Origin: Pseudomonas sp. BGI-2
Lineage (GTDB): Bacteria; Pseudomonadota; Gammaproteobacteria; Pseudomonadales; Pseudomonadaceae
Direction of reading: 5' to 3'
Assembly: GCF_004310295.1 (NCBI RefSeq)
Contig: NZ_SISB01000057.1
Span: 1-35,002, forward strand
DNA: 35,002 nt
The notes under the pieces are model-generated. The model had not been told where the DNA came from and made no database searches. It saw only the letters and a list, made by a program, of their open reading frames with translations. Within the stretch, counting starts at the first letter, position 1. Every line of letters begins with the position of its first letter. Of the stretch, positions 1 to 8,202 are shown piece after piece. The position numbers were made by a program, and so were the translations under genes.

Positions 1-127
1 AGATCGGATTGAGTTTGGTAACTTCTTGAAGGGCGTTTTGTAGGGACATGAAGCGGGCTCATAAAAACATAAGCCCGTTTCTATTACTGCTGGGCGGGCA
101 AGTCAATTTCTTAACTGACTGGCATTA
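1..127 (+). mobile_element. Right end of an insertion sequence (partial)
   Basis: The stretch ends in CTTAACTGACTGGCATTA (110-127), the exact reverse complement of TAATGCCAGTCAGTTAAG at 34876-34893. The two form 18-bp perfect terminal inverted repeats. Positions 2-43 are an open frame ending in TAG (DRIEFGNFLKGVL), a plausible tail of a transposase. A hairpin follows (51-59 with 72-80), as expected after the end of a gene. Position 128 onward is REP sequence. The family is not identified; 18-bp ends and an apparent 10-bp target duplication would suit IS4-like elements. Confidence 0.75.
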
Positions 128-193
128 AGGCTTGCCCGCGAAGGCGTCTTACCTGACACACCGCTTTCGCGGGCAAGCCTCGCTCCTACAGGG
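128..193. repeat. REP palindrome pair, interrupted by the insertion sequence
   Basis: The arm AGGCTTGCCCGCGAA (128-142) pairs with TTCGCGGGCAAGCCT (166-180), which continues into CGCTCCTACAGG. This is the usual Pseudomonas REP arrangement of two inverted copies, but the outer part of the first copy is replaced by the insertion sequence. It lies just downstream of tcdA and could serve as its terminator. Confidence 0.85.
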
Positions 194-213
194 ACGCGTG
201 ACCAGTTCTCTGT

Positions 214-1023
214 TCAGACGGGTTTAACCCGATCCGCCGGGCGCCGAACGCCCGCCACAATCTTATCCACAGCCTTGGTCGCCGCGACCATGCCGAACGT
301 CGCCGTCACCATCATCACCGCGCCAAACCCGCCGGCACAGTCGAGCTTCACGCCATCGCCGACAAAACTCTTCTGCAAGCAAATGCTGCCATCCGGTTTC
401 GGGTAGCGCAGTTGTTCGGTCGAAAACACGCACGACACGCTGTAATGACGCGTCACGGTGCGCGAAAAACCGTAATCCCGGCGCAGGGTCGAGCGCACTT
501 TCGAAGCCAACGGGTCATTGAAGGTCCGGTTCAAGTCGCAGACCTGAATCAGTGTCGGGTCAATCTGCCCGCCCGCCCCGCCGGTGGTAATGATCTGGAT
601 CTTGCGGCGCTTGCACCAGGCAATCAGCGCAGCCTTCGCATTCACGCTGTCGATGCAATCGATCACGCAGTCGATGTTGGGCGTGATGTATTCGGCCATG
701 GTCTCGCGCGTCACGAAATCCGCCACGGCGTGCACCGTGCAGTCCGGGTTGATCCCGCGTAAACGCTCAGCCATCACCTCGACCTTGGGCTTGCCGACGG
801 TGCTGTCCAGCGCGTGCAACTGACGGTTGGCGTTGCTGACGCAGACGTCATCGAGGTCGAACAGCGAAATCTCGCCCACGCCACAACGGGCGATGGCTTC
901 CGCCGCCCAGGAACCGACGCCACCGACGCCGACGATGGCCACATGGGCTGCGCGCAGGCGCTCCAGGCCGTCGATGCCATACAAACGGGCGATGCCTGCA
1001 AACCGCGGATCTTCTGTACTCAT
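214..1023 (-). CDS. tcdA: tRNA threonylcarbamoyladenosine dehydratase TcdA
   Basis: This is a 269-residue E1-like enzyme that uses ATP to cyclise t6A at position 37 of ANN-decoding tRNAs to ct6A, in the cytosol. The N-terminal ThiF-type Rossmann fold shows GVGGVGSWAAEAIARCGVG near residue 33, followed by DLDDVCVSNANRQLHALDSTVGKPK, the nucleotide and substrate loop of the family. Length matches E. coli TcdA (CsdL, YgdL). Two ATGs are possible. I chose 1023 because GGGG in the leader is about 8 nt away, whereas it lies only 2 nt from the ATG at 1029. The gene diverges from the glucan synthase. TsaB, which helps make the t6A substrate, is encoded at 26813-27487. No accessory sulfur-transfer gene such as csdA or csdE is adjacent. 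Confidence 0.93.
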   Translation of the reverse strand: MSTEDPRFAGIARLYGIDGLERLRAAHVAIVGVGGVGSWAAEAIARCGVGEISLFDLDDVCVSNANRQLHALDSTVGKPKVEVMAERLRGINPDCTVHAVADFVTRETMAEYITPNIDCVIDCIDSVNAKAALIAWCKRRKIQIITTGGAGGQIDPTLIQVCDLNRTFNDPLASKVRSTLRRDYGFSRTVTRHYSVSCVFSTEQLRYPKPDGSICLQKSFVGDGVKLDCAGGFGAVMMVTATFGMVAATKAVDKIVAGVRRPADRVKPV

Positions 1024-1049
1024 GACCATTACCCCAAAAACCGGCGCGC

Positions 1050-1094
1050 ATTATAGGGCTACTACGGCGACAAGATCTAAGTTACGGCGACAAG
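1050..1094 (-). promoter_or_regulatory. tcdA promoter region with two direct repeats
   Basis: A consensus -10 (TATAAT on the minus strand, 1055 to 1050) lies 27 nt before the tcdA ATG. No good -35 is visible at 16-18 bp; TTAGAT at 1080 to 1075 with a 19-bp gap is the nearest. The 12-mer TACGGCGACAAG occurs at 1063-1074 and again at 1083-1094, exactly 20 bp apart and on the same face of the helix. It covers the expected spacer and -35 region, which suits a regulator binding as a tandem dimer. The regulator is unknown. Confidence 0.5.
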
Positions 1095-1130
1095 TGAAAG
1101 AACTTATGTGAAACGGGATTGCCAAACGTA

Positions 1131-1168
1131 GGGCATTTCCCTGTCAGCTGTACGCTCAGGGAATGCCC
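1131..1168 (+). promoter_or_regulatory. Hairpin in the leader of the glucan synthase gene
   Basis: GGGCATTTCCCTG (1131-1143) pairs with CAGGGAATGCCC (1157-1168), with one bulged T and a 13-nt loop. It ends about 75 nt before the ATG at 1243 and has no T-tract, so it is more likely a leader structure or operator than a terminator. Confidence 0.4.
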
Positions 1169-1242
1169 GGTGTTAGGATGCGCGCCCCTTGGCACACGCC
1201 GACCGGTCCTTCGTTCCACAGCCTTTGGAACCTGAAATAGCT

Positions 1243-3834
1243 ATGTCATCGCGTAAATTTGGACTCAACCTGGTCGTGGTGCTTGCCATCGCTGCCCTGT
1301 TTACCGGCTTCTGGGCGCTGATCAATCGCCCGGTCACCGCTCCCAACTGGCCTGAACAGATCTCCGGCTTTTCGTACTCGCCGTTTCAGCAAGGCCAGTA
1401 CCCACAAAAAGAGCAGTACCCGACCGACGATGAAATGCGTCGCGACCTGGAGATCATGAGCAAGCTGACGGACAACATCCGTACTTACTCAGTCGACGGT
1501 TCCCTTGGGGACATCCCCAAACTGGCGGAAGAATTCGGCTTGCGGGTGACCCTCGGTATCTGGATCAGCCCGGACGAAGAGCGCAACGAGCGCGAAATCA
1601 CCCGTGCCATCGAGATCGCCAACAGCTCGCGCAGTGTGGTTCGCGTGGTTGTAGGCAACGAGGCGATCTTCCGTAAGGAAATTACTGCCGCGGAACTCAG
1701 CATTATTCTGGATCGCGTCCGCGCGGCAGTGAAAGTGCCGGTGACCACGTCAGAGCAATGGCACGTCTGGGAAGAAAACCCAAGCCTGGCCAAGCACGTC
1801 GACCTGATCGCCGCTCACGTCCTGCCGTATTGGGAACATGTTCCGATGGAGCAGTCCGGACAGTTCGTACTTGACCGTGCCCGCGACCTGAAAAAAATGT
1901 TCCCGAAAAAACCGCTGCTGCTGTCGGAAGTCGGCTGGCCGAGCAACGGCCGCATGCGTGGCGGCGCCGATGCGTCGCCGGGAGACCAGGCGATTTACCT
2001 GCGCACACTGGTCAACAAACTCAACCGCCAGGGCTTCAACTACTTTGTGATCGAAGCGTTCGACCAACCTTGGAAAGCCAGCGACGAAGGCTCGGTAGGC
2101 GCCTATTGGGGCGTGTTCAACGCCGCTCGCCAGCAGAAGTTCAACTTCGAAGGCCCGGTCGTCGCCATTCCGCAATGGCGCGTGCTCGCGGTCGGTTCGG
2201 TGGTGTTGGCCCTGCTCTCCCTGACCTTGCTGATGATCGACGGTTCGGCCCTGCGTCAACGCGGCCGTACCTTCCTGACCTTCATCGCGTTCCTCTGCGG
2301 TTCGGTGTTGGTATGGATCGGTTACGACTACAGCCTGCAATACAGCACCTGGTTCAGCCTGACGGTGGGCTTCCTCCTTGCCCTCGGCGCGCTCGGGGTG
2401 TTTATCGTGTTGCTGACCGAGGCCCACGAACTGGCCGAAGCGGTCTGGACCCACAAGCGCCGGCGTGAATTCCTGCCGGTGGTGGGCGATTCGGACTACC
2501 GACCGAAAGTCTCGATTCACGTACCTTGCTACAACGAGCCGCCGGAGATGGTCAAACAGACCCTCAATGCCCTGGCCAACCTCGACTATCCGGACTTTGA
2601 AGTTCTGATCATCGACAACAACACCAAGGACCCGGCGGTCTGGGAACCTGTGCGCGATTATTGCGAAACCCTGGGCCCGCGCTTCAAGTTCTTCCACGTT
2701 GCGCCGTTGGCAGGCTTCAAGGGTGGCGCGCTGAATTACCTGATTCCGCACACCGCCAAGGATGCCGAAGTGATTGCGGTGATCGACTCGGACTACTGCG
2801 TCGATCCGAACTGGCTCAAGCACATGGTGCCGCACTTCGCCGACCCGAAAATCGCTGTGGTGCAGTCGCCACAGGATTACCGCGATCAGAACGAAAGCAC
2901 CTTCAAGAAGCTTTGCTACGCGGAATACAAAGGCTTCTTCCACATCGGCATGGTCACCCGCAACGACCGTGACGCGATCATCCAGCACGGCACCATGACC
3001 ATGACTCGGCGTTCGGTGCTCGAGGAACTGGGCTGGGCTGACTGGTGCATCTGTGAAGACGCCGAGTTGGGTCTGCGCGTATTCGAAAAAGGCCTGTCAG
3101 CGGCGTATTACCACACCAGCTACGGCAAAGGCCTGATGCCCGATACCTTTATCGACTTTAAGAAACAGCGTTTCCGCTGGGCCTATGGCGCGATTCAGAT
3201 CATCAAGCGTCACACCACCAGCCTGCTGCGCGGCAAAGGCACCGAGCTGACCCGTGGCCAGCGTTACCACTTCCTTGCGGGCTGGTTGCCGTGGGTGGCG
3301 GACGGCATGAACATCTTCTTCACCGTGGGCGCCCTGTTGTGGTCGGCGGCGATGATCATCGTGCCGCAACGGGTCGATCCGCCGTTGCTGATTTTTGCGA
3401 TCCCGCCACTGGCGCTTTTCGTGTTCAAGGTTGGCAAGATCATCTTCCTCTACCGTCGTGCGGTCGGGGTCAACCTCAAGGATGCGTTCTGCGCGGCACT
3501 GGCCGGGCTGGCGTTGTCGCACACCATCGCCAAAGCGGTGCTGTACGGCTTCTTCACCAGCAGCATTCCGTTTTTCCGCACACCCAAGAACGCCGATAAC
3601 CACGGCTTCTGGGTGGCGATTTCGGAGGCGCGCGAAGAAGTGTTCATCATGCTGCTGTTGTGGGGCGCGGCGCTGGGGATTTACCTGGTGAACGGCATGC
3701 CGAGCAACGACATGCGATTCTGGGTGACCATGTTGCTGGTGCAATCGCTGCCGTACCTGGCGGCGCTGATCATGGCGTTCCTGTCTTCGCTGCCGAAACC
3801 GGCACCCGATGCCGAAACGGCACCGGCAGTCTAA
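1243..3834 (+). CDS. ndvB: NdvB-like membrane beta-glucan synthase (GH17 domain fused to GT2)
   Basis: An 863-residue inner-membrane enzyme expected to make beta-(1,3)-linked, possibly cyclic, periplasmic glucans. In P. aeruginosa the gene at this position is ndvB, linked to biofilm antibiotic tolerance. A signal-anchor helix (about 8-27) is followed by a periplasmic GH17-type domain (about 38-300). Its VVVGNE (E140) and LLLSEVGWPSNG (E229) fit the acid/base and nucleophile, so it may act as a transglycosylase. After two or three membrane helices comes a GT2 domain from about 420 with HVPCYNE, VIAVIDSDYCVD, CEDAELG and QRFRW motifs, then C-terminal helices. I chose ATG 1243 because the in-frame TTG 54 nt upstream adds residues unlike a membrane-protein N-terminus. 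The neighbours dapE and rlmA are separated from it by a terminator and a REP. Confidence 0.85.
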   Translation: MSSRKFGLNLVVVLAIAALFTGFWALINRPVTAPNWPEQISGFSYSPFQQGQYPQKEQYPTDDEMRRDLEIMSKLTDNIRTYSVDGSLGDIPKLAEEFGLRVTLGIWISPDEERNEREITRAIEIANSSRSVVRVVVGNEAIFRKEITAAELSIILDRVRAAVKVPVTTSEQWHVWEENPSLAKHVDLIAAHVLPYWEHVPMEQSGQFVLDRARDLKKMFPKKPLLLSEVGWPSNGRMRGGADASPGDQAIYLRTLVNKLNRQGFNYFVIEAFDQPWKASDEGSVGAYWGVFNAARQQKFNFEGPVVAIPQWRVLAVGSVVLALLSLTLLMIDGSALRQRGRTFLTFIAFLCGSVLVWIGYDYSLQYSTWFSLTVGFLLALGALGVFIVLLTEAHELAEAVWTHKRRREFLPVVGDSDYRPKVSIHVPCYNEPPEMVKQTLNALANLDYPDFEVLIIDNNTKDPAVWEPVRDYCETLGPRFKFFHVAPLAGFKGGALNYLIPHTAKDAEVIAVIDSDYCVDPNWLKHMVPHFADPKIAVVQSPQDYRDQNESTFKKLCYAEYKGFFHIGMVTRNDRDAIIQHGTMTMTRRSVLEELGWADWCICEDAELGLRVFEKGLSAAYYHTSYGKGLMPDTFIDFKKQRFRWAYGAIQIIKRHTTSLLRGKGTELTRGQRYHFLAGWLPWVADGMNIFFTVGALLWSAAMIIVPQRVDPPLLIFAIPPLALFVFKVGKIIFLYRRAVGVNLKDAFCAALAGLALSHTIAKAVLYGFFTSSIPFFRTPKNADNHGFWVAISEAREEVFIMLLLWGAALGIYLVNGMPSNDMRFWVTMLLVQSLPYLAALIMAFLSSLPKPAPDAETAPAV

Positions 3835-3851
3835 ATCTGCGCAGATGCACT

Positions 3852-3879
3852 AAACGGCGGCCAATGGCCGCCGTTTTGC
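3852..3879 (+). terminator. Rho-independent terminator after the glucan synthase
   Basis: AAACGGCGGCC (3852-3862) and GGCCGCCGTTT (3866-3876) form an 11-bp perfect stem with a 3-nt loop, followed by TGCTTT. It lies 18 nt after the stop codon. Confidence 0.85.
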
Positions 3880-3920
3880 TTTAAGATAACCGCCATTTTG
3901 CGCGCCCTGCCCCAATTCCC

Positions 3921-4025
3921 TGTAGGAGCGAGCGATGCGGCGATCCGACTTGCCCGCGAATGGAGCGACTCGGTGTAACAGATACACCGCATTATCGTTC
4001 TTCGCGAGCAAGCCTCGCTCCTACA
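3921..4025. repeat. REP pair upstream of dapE
   Basis: TGTAGGAGCGAG, a 16-nt variable insert and CTTGCCCGCGAA (3921-3960) oppose TTCGCGAGCAAGCCTCGCTCCTACA (4001-4025). The left copy carries the longer GCGATGCGGCGATCCGA centre that also occurs at 26761-26780. It lies 21 nt before the dapE start, so it is probably transcribed in the dapE leader. Confidence 0.85.
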
Positions 4026-4046
4026 CAAGATCTTCTGGAGTCTTAC

Positions 4047-5198
4047 ATGACGGCCCACGCCGACCTTTCGCCGACCCTTCAACTCGCCATCGACCTGATC
4101 CGCCGTCCGTCCGTGACGCCGGTCGACGCCGATTGCCAGAAGCAGATGATGCAGCGCCTGGGCGATGCCGGTTTCACCCTGGAACCGATGCGCATCGAAG
4201 ATGTGGATAACTTCTGGGCGACCCACGGCAAACACGACGGCCCGGTGCTGTGCTTCGCCGGTCACACCGACGTAGTACCGACCGGCCCGGTGTCCGCCTG
4301 GCAGATCGACCCATTCAACGCGCTGATCGACGAACACGGCATGCTCTGCGGCCGCGGCGCGGCGGACATGAAAGGCAGCCTCGCCTCGATGACTGTGGCG
4401 GCCGAGCGCTTTGTCGCCGACTACCCGGACCACAAGGGCAAGGTCGCTTTCCTGATCACCAGCGACGAAGAAGGCCCGGCGCACCACGGCACCAAGGCTG
4501 TTATTGAGCGCCTCGCCGCGCGCAAGGAGCGTCTGGACTGGTGCATTGTCGGCGAGCCGTCGAGCACCACCCTGGTGGGTGACGTGGTCAAGAACGGCCG
4601 TCGCGGCTCCCTCGGTGCCAAGCTGACCGTGCGCGGTGTGCAGGGTCACGTGGCGTATCCGCATCTGGCGAAGAACCCGATCCACCTCGCCGCCCCGGCC
4701 CTGGCCGAACTGGCCGCCGAGCATTGGGACCACGGCAACGATTTCTTCCCGTCGACCAGTTTCCAGATTTCCAACGTCAATTCCGGCACCGGCGCGACCA
4801 ACGTCATTCCGGGCGACCTGGTGGCGGTGTTCAACTTCCGCTTCTCCACCGAGTCCACCGTCGAAGGCCTGCAAAAGCGCGTCGCCGACATCCTCGACAA
4901 GCATGGCCTGGACTGGCACATCGACTGGGCGCTGTCCGGTCTGCCGTTCCTGACCGAGCCGGGCGCGTTGCTGGATGCCGTCGCGTCGAGCATCAAGGAC
5001 ATCACCGGCCGTGAAACCAAGGCGTCAACCAGCGGTGGTACTTCCGATGGTCGCTTCATCGCGACCATGGGCACGCAAGTGGTTGAACTGGGCCCGGTCA
5101 ACGCGACGATCCACCAAGTCAACGAGCGTGTACTCGCTGCCGACCTCGACGTGCTGACCGAAATCTACTACCAGACCCTGATCAAGTTGCTCGCCTGA
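4047..5198 (+). CDS. dapE: Succinyl-diaminopimelate desuccinylase DapE
   Basis: A 383-residue M20-family di-zinc hydrolase that converts N-succinyl-LL-diaminopimelate to LL-diaminopimelate and succinate for lysine and peptidoglycan synthesis. Metal and catalytic residues are visible: GHTDVVPTGP (H73, D75), GRGAADMKG (D107), TSDEEGPA (E141 base, E142 ligand), VGEPSS (E170) and the distal TSGGTSDGRF segment. The lid/dimerisation domain lies between about 180 and 290. ATG 4047 is chosen because TGGAG sits 6 nt upstream; the open frame extending back to 3960 runs through a REP and is not coding. Its stop overlaps the next start by one base (TGATG), so rlmA is probably translationally coupled. Confidence 0.97.
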   Translation: MTAHADLSPTLQLAIDLIRRPSVTPVDADCQKQMMQRLGDAGFTLEPMRIEDVDNFWATHGKHDGPVLCFAGHTDVVPTGPVSAWQIDPFNALIDEHGMLCGRGAADMKGSLASMTVAAERFVADYPDHKGKVAFLITSDEEGPAHHGTKAVIERLAARKERLDWCIVGEPSSTTLVGDVVKNGRRGSLGAKLTVRGVQGHVAYPHLAKNPIHLAAPALAELAAEHWDHGNDFFPSTSFQISNVNSGTGATNVIPGDLVAVFNFRFSTESTVEGLQKRVADILDKHGLDWHIDWALSGLPFLTEPGALLDAVASSIKDITGRETKASTSGGTSDGRFIATMGTQVVELGPVNATIHQVNERVLAADLDVLTEIYYQTLIKLLA

Positions 5199-6007
5199 TG
5201 CTCGCCTGCCCGATATGCAGCGAACCGCTGAACGCGGTGGACAACGGCGTGGCCTGCCCCGCCGGGCATCGTTTCGACCGTGCGCGGCAGGGTTACCTGA
5301 ACCTGCTGCCGGTGCAGCACAAGAACAGCCGCGACCCTGGGGATAACCTCGCCATGGTCGAAGCCCGTCGTGACTTCCTGAACGCCGGCCATTACGCGCC
5401 GGTGGCCAAGCGCCTGGCCGAACTGGCGGCGCAATACGCGCCCCAGCGCTGGCTGGACATCGGTTGTGGCGAGGGTTACTACACCGCGCAAATCGCCGAG
5501 ACCTTGCCGAACGCCGACGGTTACGCGCTGGATATTTCCCGGGAAGCGGTCAAACGCGCCTGCAAACGCAACCCGCAGCTGACCTGGTTGATCGCCAGTA
5601 TGGCGCGGGTGCCGTTGGCCTCTGGCAGCTGCCAGTTTCTCGCCAGCGTCTTCAGCCCGCTGGATTGGGAGGAAGCCAAGCGCCTGCTCAGCCCCGGCGG
5701 CGGTCTGATGAAAGTCGGGCCGACCAGCGGCCATCTAATGGAATTGCGCGAGCGTCTGTACGACGAAGTGCGTGAGTACACCGACGACAAGCATCTGGCT
5801 CTGGTGCCGGAAGGCATGACGCTGCAACACAGTGAAACCCTGGAGTTCAAACTGACGCTTTCAAAGGGTCAGGATCGCGCCAATCTGCTGGCCATGACGC
5901 CTCACGGCTGGCGTGCCAGTGCTGAACGCCGGACGGCGGTGATCGAACAGGCCGAGCCGTTCGAGGTCACCGTGTCGATGCGCTACGATTATTTCGTACT
6001 TCAATAA
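5198..6007 (+). CDS. rlmA: 23S rRNA (guanine-N1)-methyltransferase RlmA-like
   Basis: A 269-residue class I SAM methyltransferase. The N-terminal zinc ribbon has CPIC (C4, C7) and CPAGHRFD (C20, H24), typical of RlmA/RrmA, which methylates N1 of a guanine in helix 35 of 23S rRNA (G745 in E. coli). The SAM-binding motif WLDIGCGEGYYTAQI starts near residue 86, followed by DGYALDISREAVKRA (acidic loop) and VFSPLDWEEAKRLLSPGG. There is no separate ribosome-binding site; the start overlaps the dapE stop, which implies coupling. P. aeruginosa has the same dapE-rlmA pairing. Confidence 0.9.
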   Translation: MLACPICSEPLNAVDNGVACPAGHRFDRARQGYLNLLPVQHKNSRDPGDNLAMVEARRDFLNAGHYAPVAKRLAELAAQYAPQRWLDIGCGEGYYTAQIAETLPNADGYALDISREAVKRACKRNPQLTWLIASMARVPLASGSCQFLASVFSPLDWEEAKRLLSPGGGLMKVGPTSGHLMELRERLYDEVREYTDDKHLALVPEGMTLQHSETLEFKLTLSKGQDRANLLAMTPHGWRASAERRTAVIEQAEPFEVTVSMRYDYFVLQ

Positions 6008-6040
6008 TTTTTGGTTTCGAGCAATGGCTCGAGGCCGGCT

Positions 6041-6060
6041 AAATCCGCGAATGGATTTTT
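6041..6060 (+). terminator. Weak terminator-like hairpin after rlmA
   Basis: AAATCC (6041-6046) and GGATTT (6053-6058) form a 6-bp stem ending in a five-T run. A second small palindrome, TCGAGCAATGGCTCGA, precedes it. Only about 22 nt separate it from the next ATG, so it may merely attenuate. Confidence 0.4.
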
Positions 6061-6082
6061 CAGACCCGCAGTGAGGACATCC

Positions 6083-6460
6083 ATGCGCCAACCCGATATC
6101 GAGATTTACCTGAAAGACGCCGACGTCGACTACAAGGCCATCGCGGCCTGGCTCGGCGCCGCTGTCGGCCCGTGCAGCGACTGGGTTCAGAAGGGACAGA
6201 CGTTCAAGTGCAAGGCCGGCAACGTGCCCGTCACCTGGCTGCCGAAGGCGGTAGGCAAGTGGAACAGCCTGTACCTGGAAAGCGACCAGACCCCGTGGGA
6301 CGACGACATCGCCTGCGCCCGCGCAGCCTTTGCCGCGCTGGATATCGAGGTGCGTTGCGCACCGGGTACGTGGGTCGAGGAAGAAGGTGAAGAGACCGCG
6401 GATCGCTGGATGCGCATCAGCGCTGATGGTGAAGAAGAGATCACCTGGAAAACTGCTTGA
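6083..6460 (+). CDS. Conserved small acidic protein of unknown function
   Basis: A 125-residue protein without signal peptide or membrane helix, rich in Asp, Glu and Trp (for example YLESDQTPWDDDIACARAAF and the tail ADGEEEITWKTA). I do not recognise a domain. From memory the gene next to rlmA in P. aeruginosa (PA1160 position) is a similar hypothetical. ATG 6083 is preferred because the leader has GTGAGGAC 6-8 nt upstream and the extension back to 6011 crosses the hairpin after rlmA. It could be read with dapE-rlmA by partial readthrough. Confidence 0.75.
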   Translation: MRQPDIEIYLKDADVDYKAIAAWLGAAVGPCSDWVQKGQTFKCKAGNVPVTWLPKAVGKWNSLYLESDQTPWDDDIACARAAFAALDIEVRCAPGTWVEEEGEETADRWMRISADGEEEITWKTA

Positions 6461-6479
6461 ACGACACGCCTCGAACCTG

Positions 6480-6508
6480 CGCAGATCCTGACGAAGACAG
6501 GATCTGCG
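6480..6508. terminator. Hairpin between convergent genes
   Basis: CGCAGATCCTG (6480-6490) and CAGGATCTGCG (6498-6508) form an 11-bp perfect stem with a 7-nt loop, between the gene ending at 6460 and the opposing gene ending at 6522. It lacks a T-tract and could work in both directions. Confidence 0.6.
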
Positions 6509-6521
6509 GCCTACCGGGTCA

Positions 6522-8138
6522 TCAATTCCAATTCCCCACTGTTTGATCGGCCTTGTTGAATTCAAACCGGGCGAACTCGGCAGTCGTTCTGGGCAAAGTC
6601 AATTTGATAACCGGAACAGCCTTGCCTGAATACTTGTAAAAGTCCTGCTGATTGAACCTGGCACCCGCCAAGCCATTGCTCGTGTAAAAAAAAGCCTTGA
6701 TCGGGATGGTCGAGTGAATGTTTTGTGGCCAAGTGGCCAAGCGGATCTCATTCCAGCCATTGAAGTATTCAGTACCCAACAGCTTTGTCGCCAGCATGCC
6801 TTGATTAAACGCGTTGGCAGCAAGTGTTCCCTGATTGGCGCGTAAATTGAAGCCACACTGACGCTGATACTTCCATCTCAAGGGTCCTTGATTGTAATGA
6901 CTAAGCCAACCTGCTGCGGTCGTAATCCCTTGCAACTCGCAGGAACGACTGACGGAAGGGTAGTTTCTGGACACACCACAACCTTGGTCTCCTCTGATGT
7001 CACTGCCCCCATCCAAAGGAAATATGCATAAAGCAGGTATTTCCACCAAACCTTGAGGGCGTAGCTGCGGAGAAAAGAAGACTATCCCACTGGTATTTGG
7101 ATAGGTAGAAGGAAAGGCTTTGAAGACCGCGTCCTTACGAAGGTAGAAAGAAGAAACCCCGCCATTGGTCTGGGACAGTGGACTGGGGTTCCAGGCGCGA
7201 TATCCCGTACCGTTTACAGTTGCCCTCAAAATGACGCCGGTGCACCCCACAGCAGGCAATGACGCGTTGCCGCAGTTTTCACGGGTATCGGCGTACTGCG
7301 TGTTGAGTTCATTTGCAACCCGCTGGCCATCTCCTCCAGCCGCTGCACCGACAATCCGGATCGCCAGCGGTGATGACGTAATCAGACTGCCCGCGCCGCC
7401 AACCTTGTAGGTGTACGTCAGTGAGACGCTGCGATTGAGGTTTTCGGTCCACCAGGCATTGGGCATCGTAAAGGACAGCGTTCCCGGCGCCGCGACGGTC
7501 TGAATCGGCGTATCACGCAGTGCCACGCCGGTCAGGCGTGCGCCGACGGTGTCCCGTGCCGCTATTTTAGCGTCGTGGACTTGCACGGTAGCCTGGGCGC
7601 CGAGGGTGTCGGCGTTCAACTCGCCGGTCGGCGCTTCGACCACCTTGAACACGTTCTGCTGTCCCTGGCCGCCCACCACCCGAATGCTCAAGGGCGATGA
7701 CGTGATCAGGTTCCCGACGCCACCGACTTTGTAGGTGTACGTCAGTGAGACGCTGCGATTGAGGTTTTCGGTCCACCAGGCATTGGGCATCTTAAAGGAC
7801 AGCGTTCCCGGCGCCGCGACGGTCTGAATCGGCGTGTCACGCAGTGCCACGCCGGTCAGGCGTGCGCCGACGGTGTCCCGTGCCGCTATTTTAGCGTCGT
7901 GGACTTGCACGGTAGCCTGGGCGCCGAGGGTGTCGGCGTTCAACTCGCCGGTCGGTGCCTCGACGACCTTGAACACCGACGGCTGCGCGGTCGAGGCACT
8001 TTGTATATCGCCCTGTTCTGGCAATGCCAGGGCGGTCATTGTCCGAGCGAAAGGCTGGGACAGTTTTTCTCTGGCAGGCTCGTGCGTGGTGCATCCTGCA
8101 AGACTCAACATCAGAACTAAGGCGATAGTTTTCCACAT
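6522..8138 (-). CDS. Modular lipoprotein with two repeated Ig-like modules and a halovibrin-like C-terminal domain
   Basis: A 538-residue predicted lipoprotein with lipobox LSLAGC (C16). Two near-identical modules (about 55-156 and 163-264, starting FKVVEAPTGELNADTLGAQA) look beta-rich and Ig-like. The C-terminal domain (about 270-538) starts RVANELNTQYADTRENCG. Its six cysteines align with those of the paralogue at 8797-10635, suggesting three disulphides outside the cytosol. The domain recalls proteins annotated as halovibrin (HvnA, an ADP-ribosyl or NAD-glycohydrolase activity in Vibrio fischeri), but I rely on memory and see no proven catalytic motif. ATG 8138 is chosen for the signal peptide and GGGAAG 6-11 nt upstream; an in-frame start at 8192 would spoil the signal. 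GC looks lower than in flanking genes. A LuxR-type box precedes it. Confidence 0.75.
   Translation of the reverse strand: MWKTIALVLMLSLAGCTTHEPAREKLSQPFARTMTALALPEQGDIQSASTAQPSVFKVVEAPTGELNADTLGAQATVQVHDAKIAARDTVGARLTGVALRDTPIQTVAAPGTLSFKMPNAWWTENLNRSVSLTYTYKVGGVGNLITSSPLSIRVVGGQGQQNVFKVVEAPTGELNADTLGAQATVQVHDAKIAARDTVGARLTGVALRDTPIQTVAAPGTLSFTMPNAWWTENLNRSVSLTYTYKVGGAGSLITSSPLAIRIVGAAAGGDGQRVANELNTQYADTRENCGNASLPAVGCTGVILRATVNGTGYRAWNPSPLSQTNGGVSSFYLRKDAVFKAFPSTYPNTSGIVFFSPQLRPQGLVEIPALCIFPLDGGSDIRGDQGCGVSRNYPSVSRSCELQGITTAAGWLSHYNQGPLRWKYQRQCGFNLRANQGTLAANAFNQGMLATKLLGTEYFNGWNEIRLATWPQNIHSTIPIKAFFYTSNGLAGARFNQQDFYKYSGKAVPVIKLTLPRTTAEFARFEFNKADQTVGNWN
7407..7974 (-). repeat. Tandem 324-bp coding repeat in the modular lipoprotein gene
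   Basis: The segments 7407-7650 and 7731-7974 align at an offset of exactly 324 bp (108 codons). I count only a handful of mismatches, for example CATCGTA against CATCTTA and GCGTATCA against GCGTGTCA. Synonymous sites are almost unchanged, which points to recent duplication or gene conversion. The paralogue at 8797 carries a single, clearly diverged copy of the same module. Confidence 0.9.
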
Positions 8139-8202
8139 GACCGCTTCCCTTTCGGACAGAGCAAAGACCCGGAGATAAGTCGATCCAGGCAAATGTTGAA
8201 CG

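Noticed and set aside
1750..2988. 412-codon minus-strand open frame
   Set aside because: It lies wholly inside the glucan synthase gene. Its composition (many His, Gln, Val, Arg) is that of a GC-rich antisense shadow, and it has no ribosome-binding site.
3921..4025. Possible CRISPR-like or small-RNA repeats
   Set aside because: The repeated units are inverted REP pairs next to gene ends, not evenly spaced direct repeats with unique spacers, and no cas genes are present.
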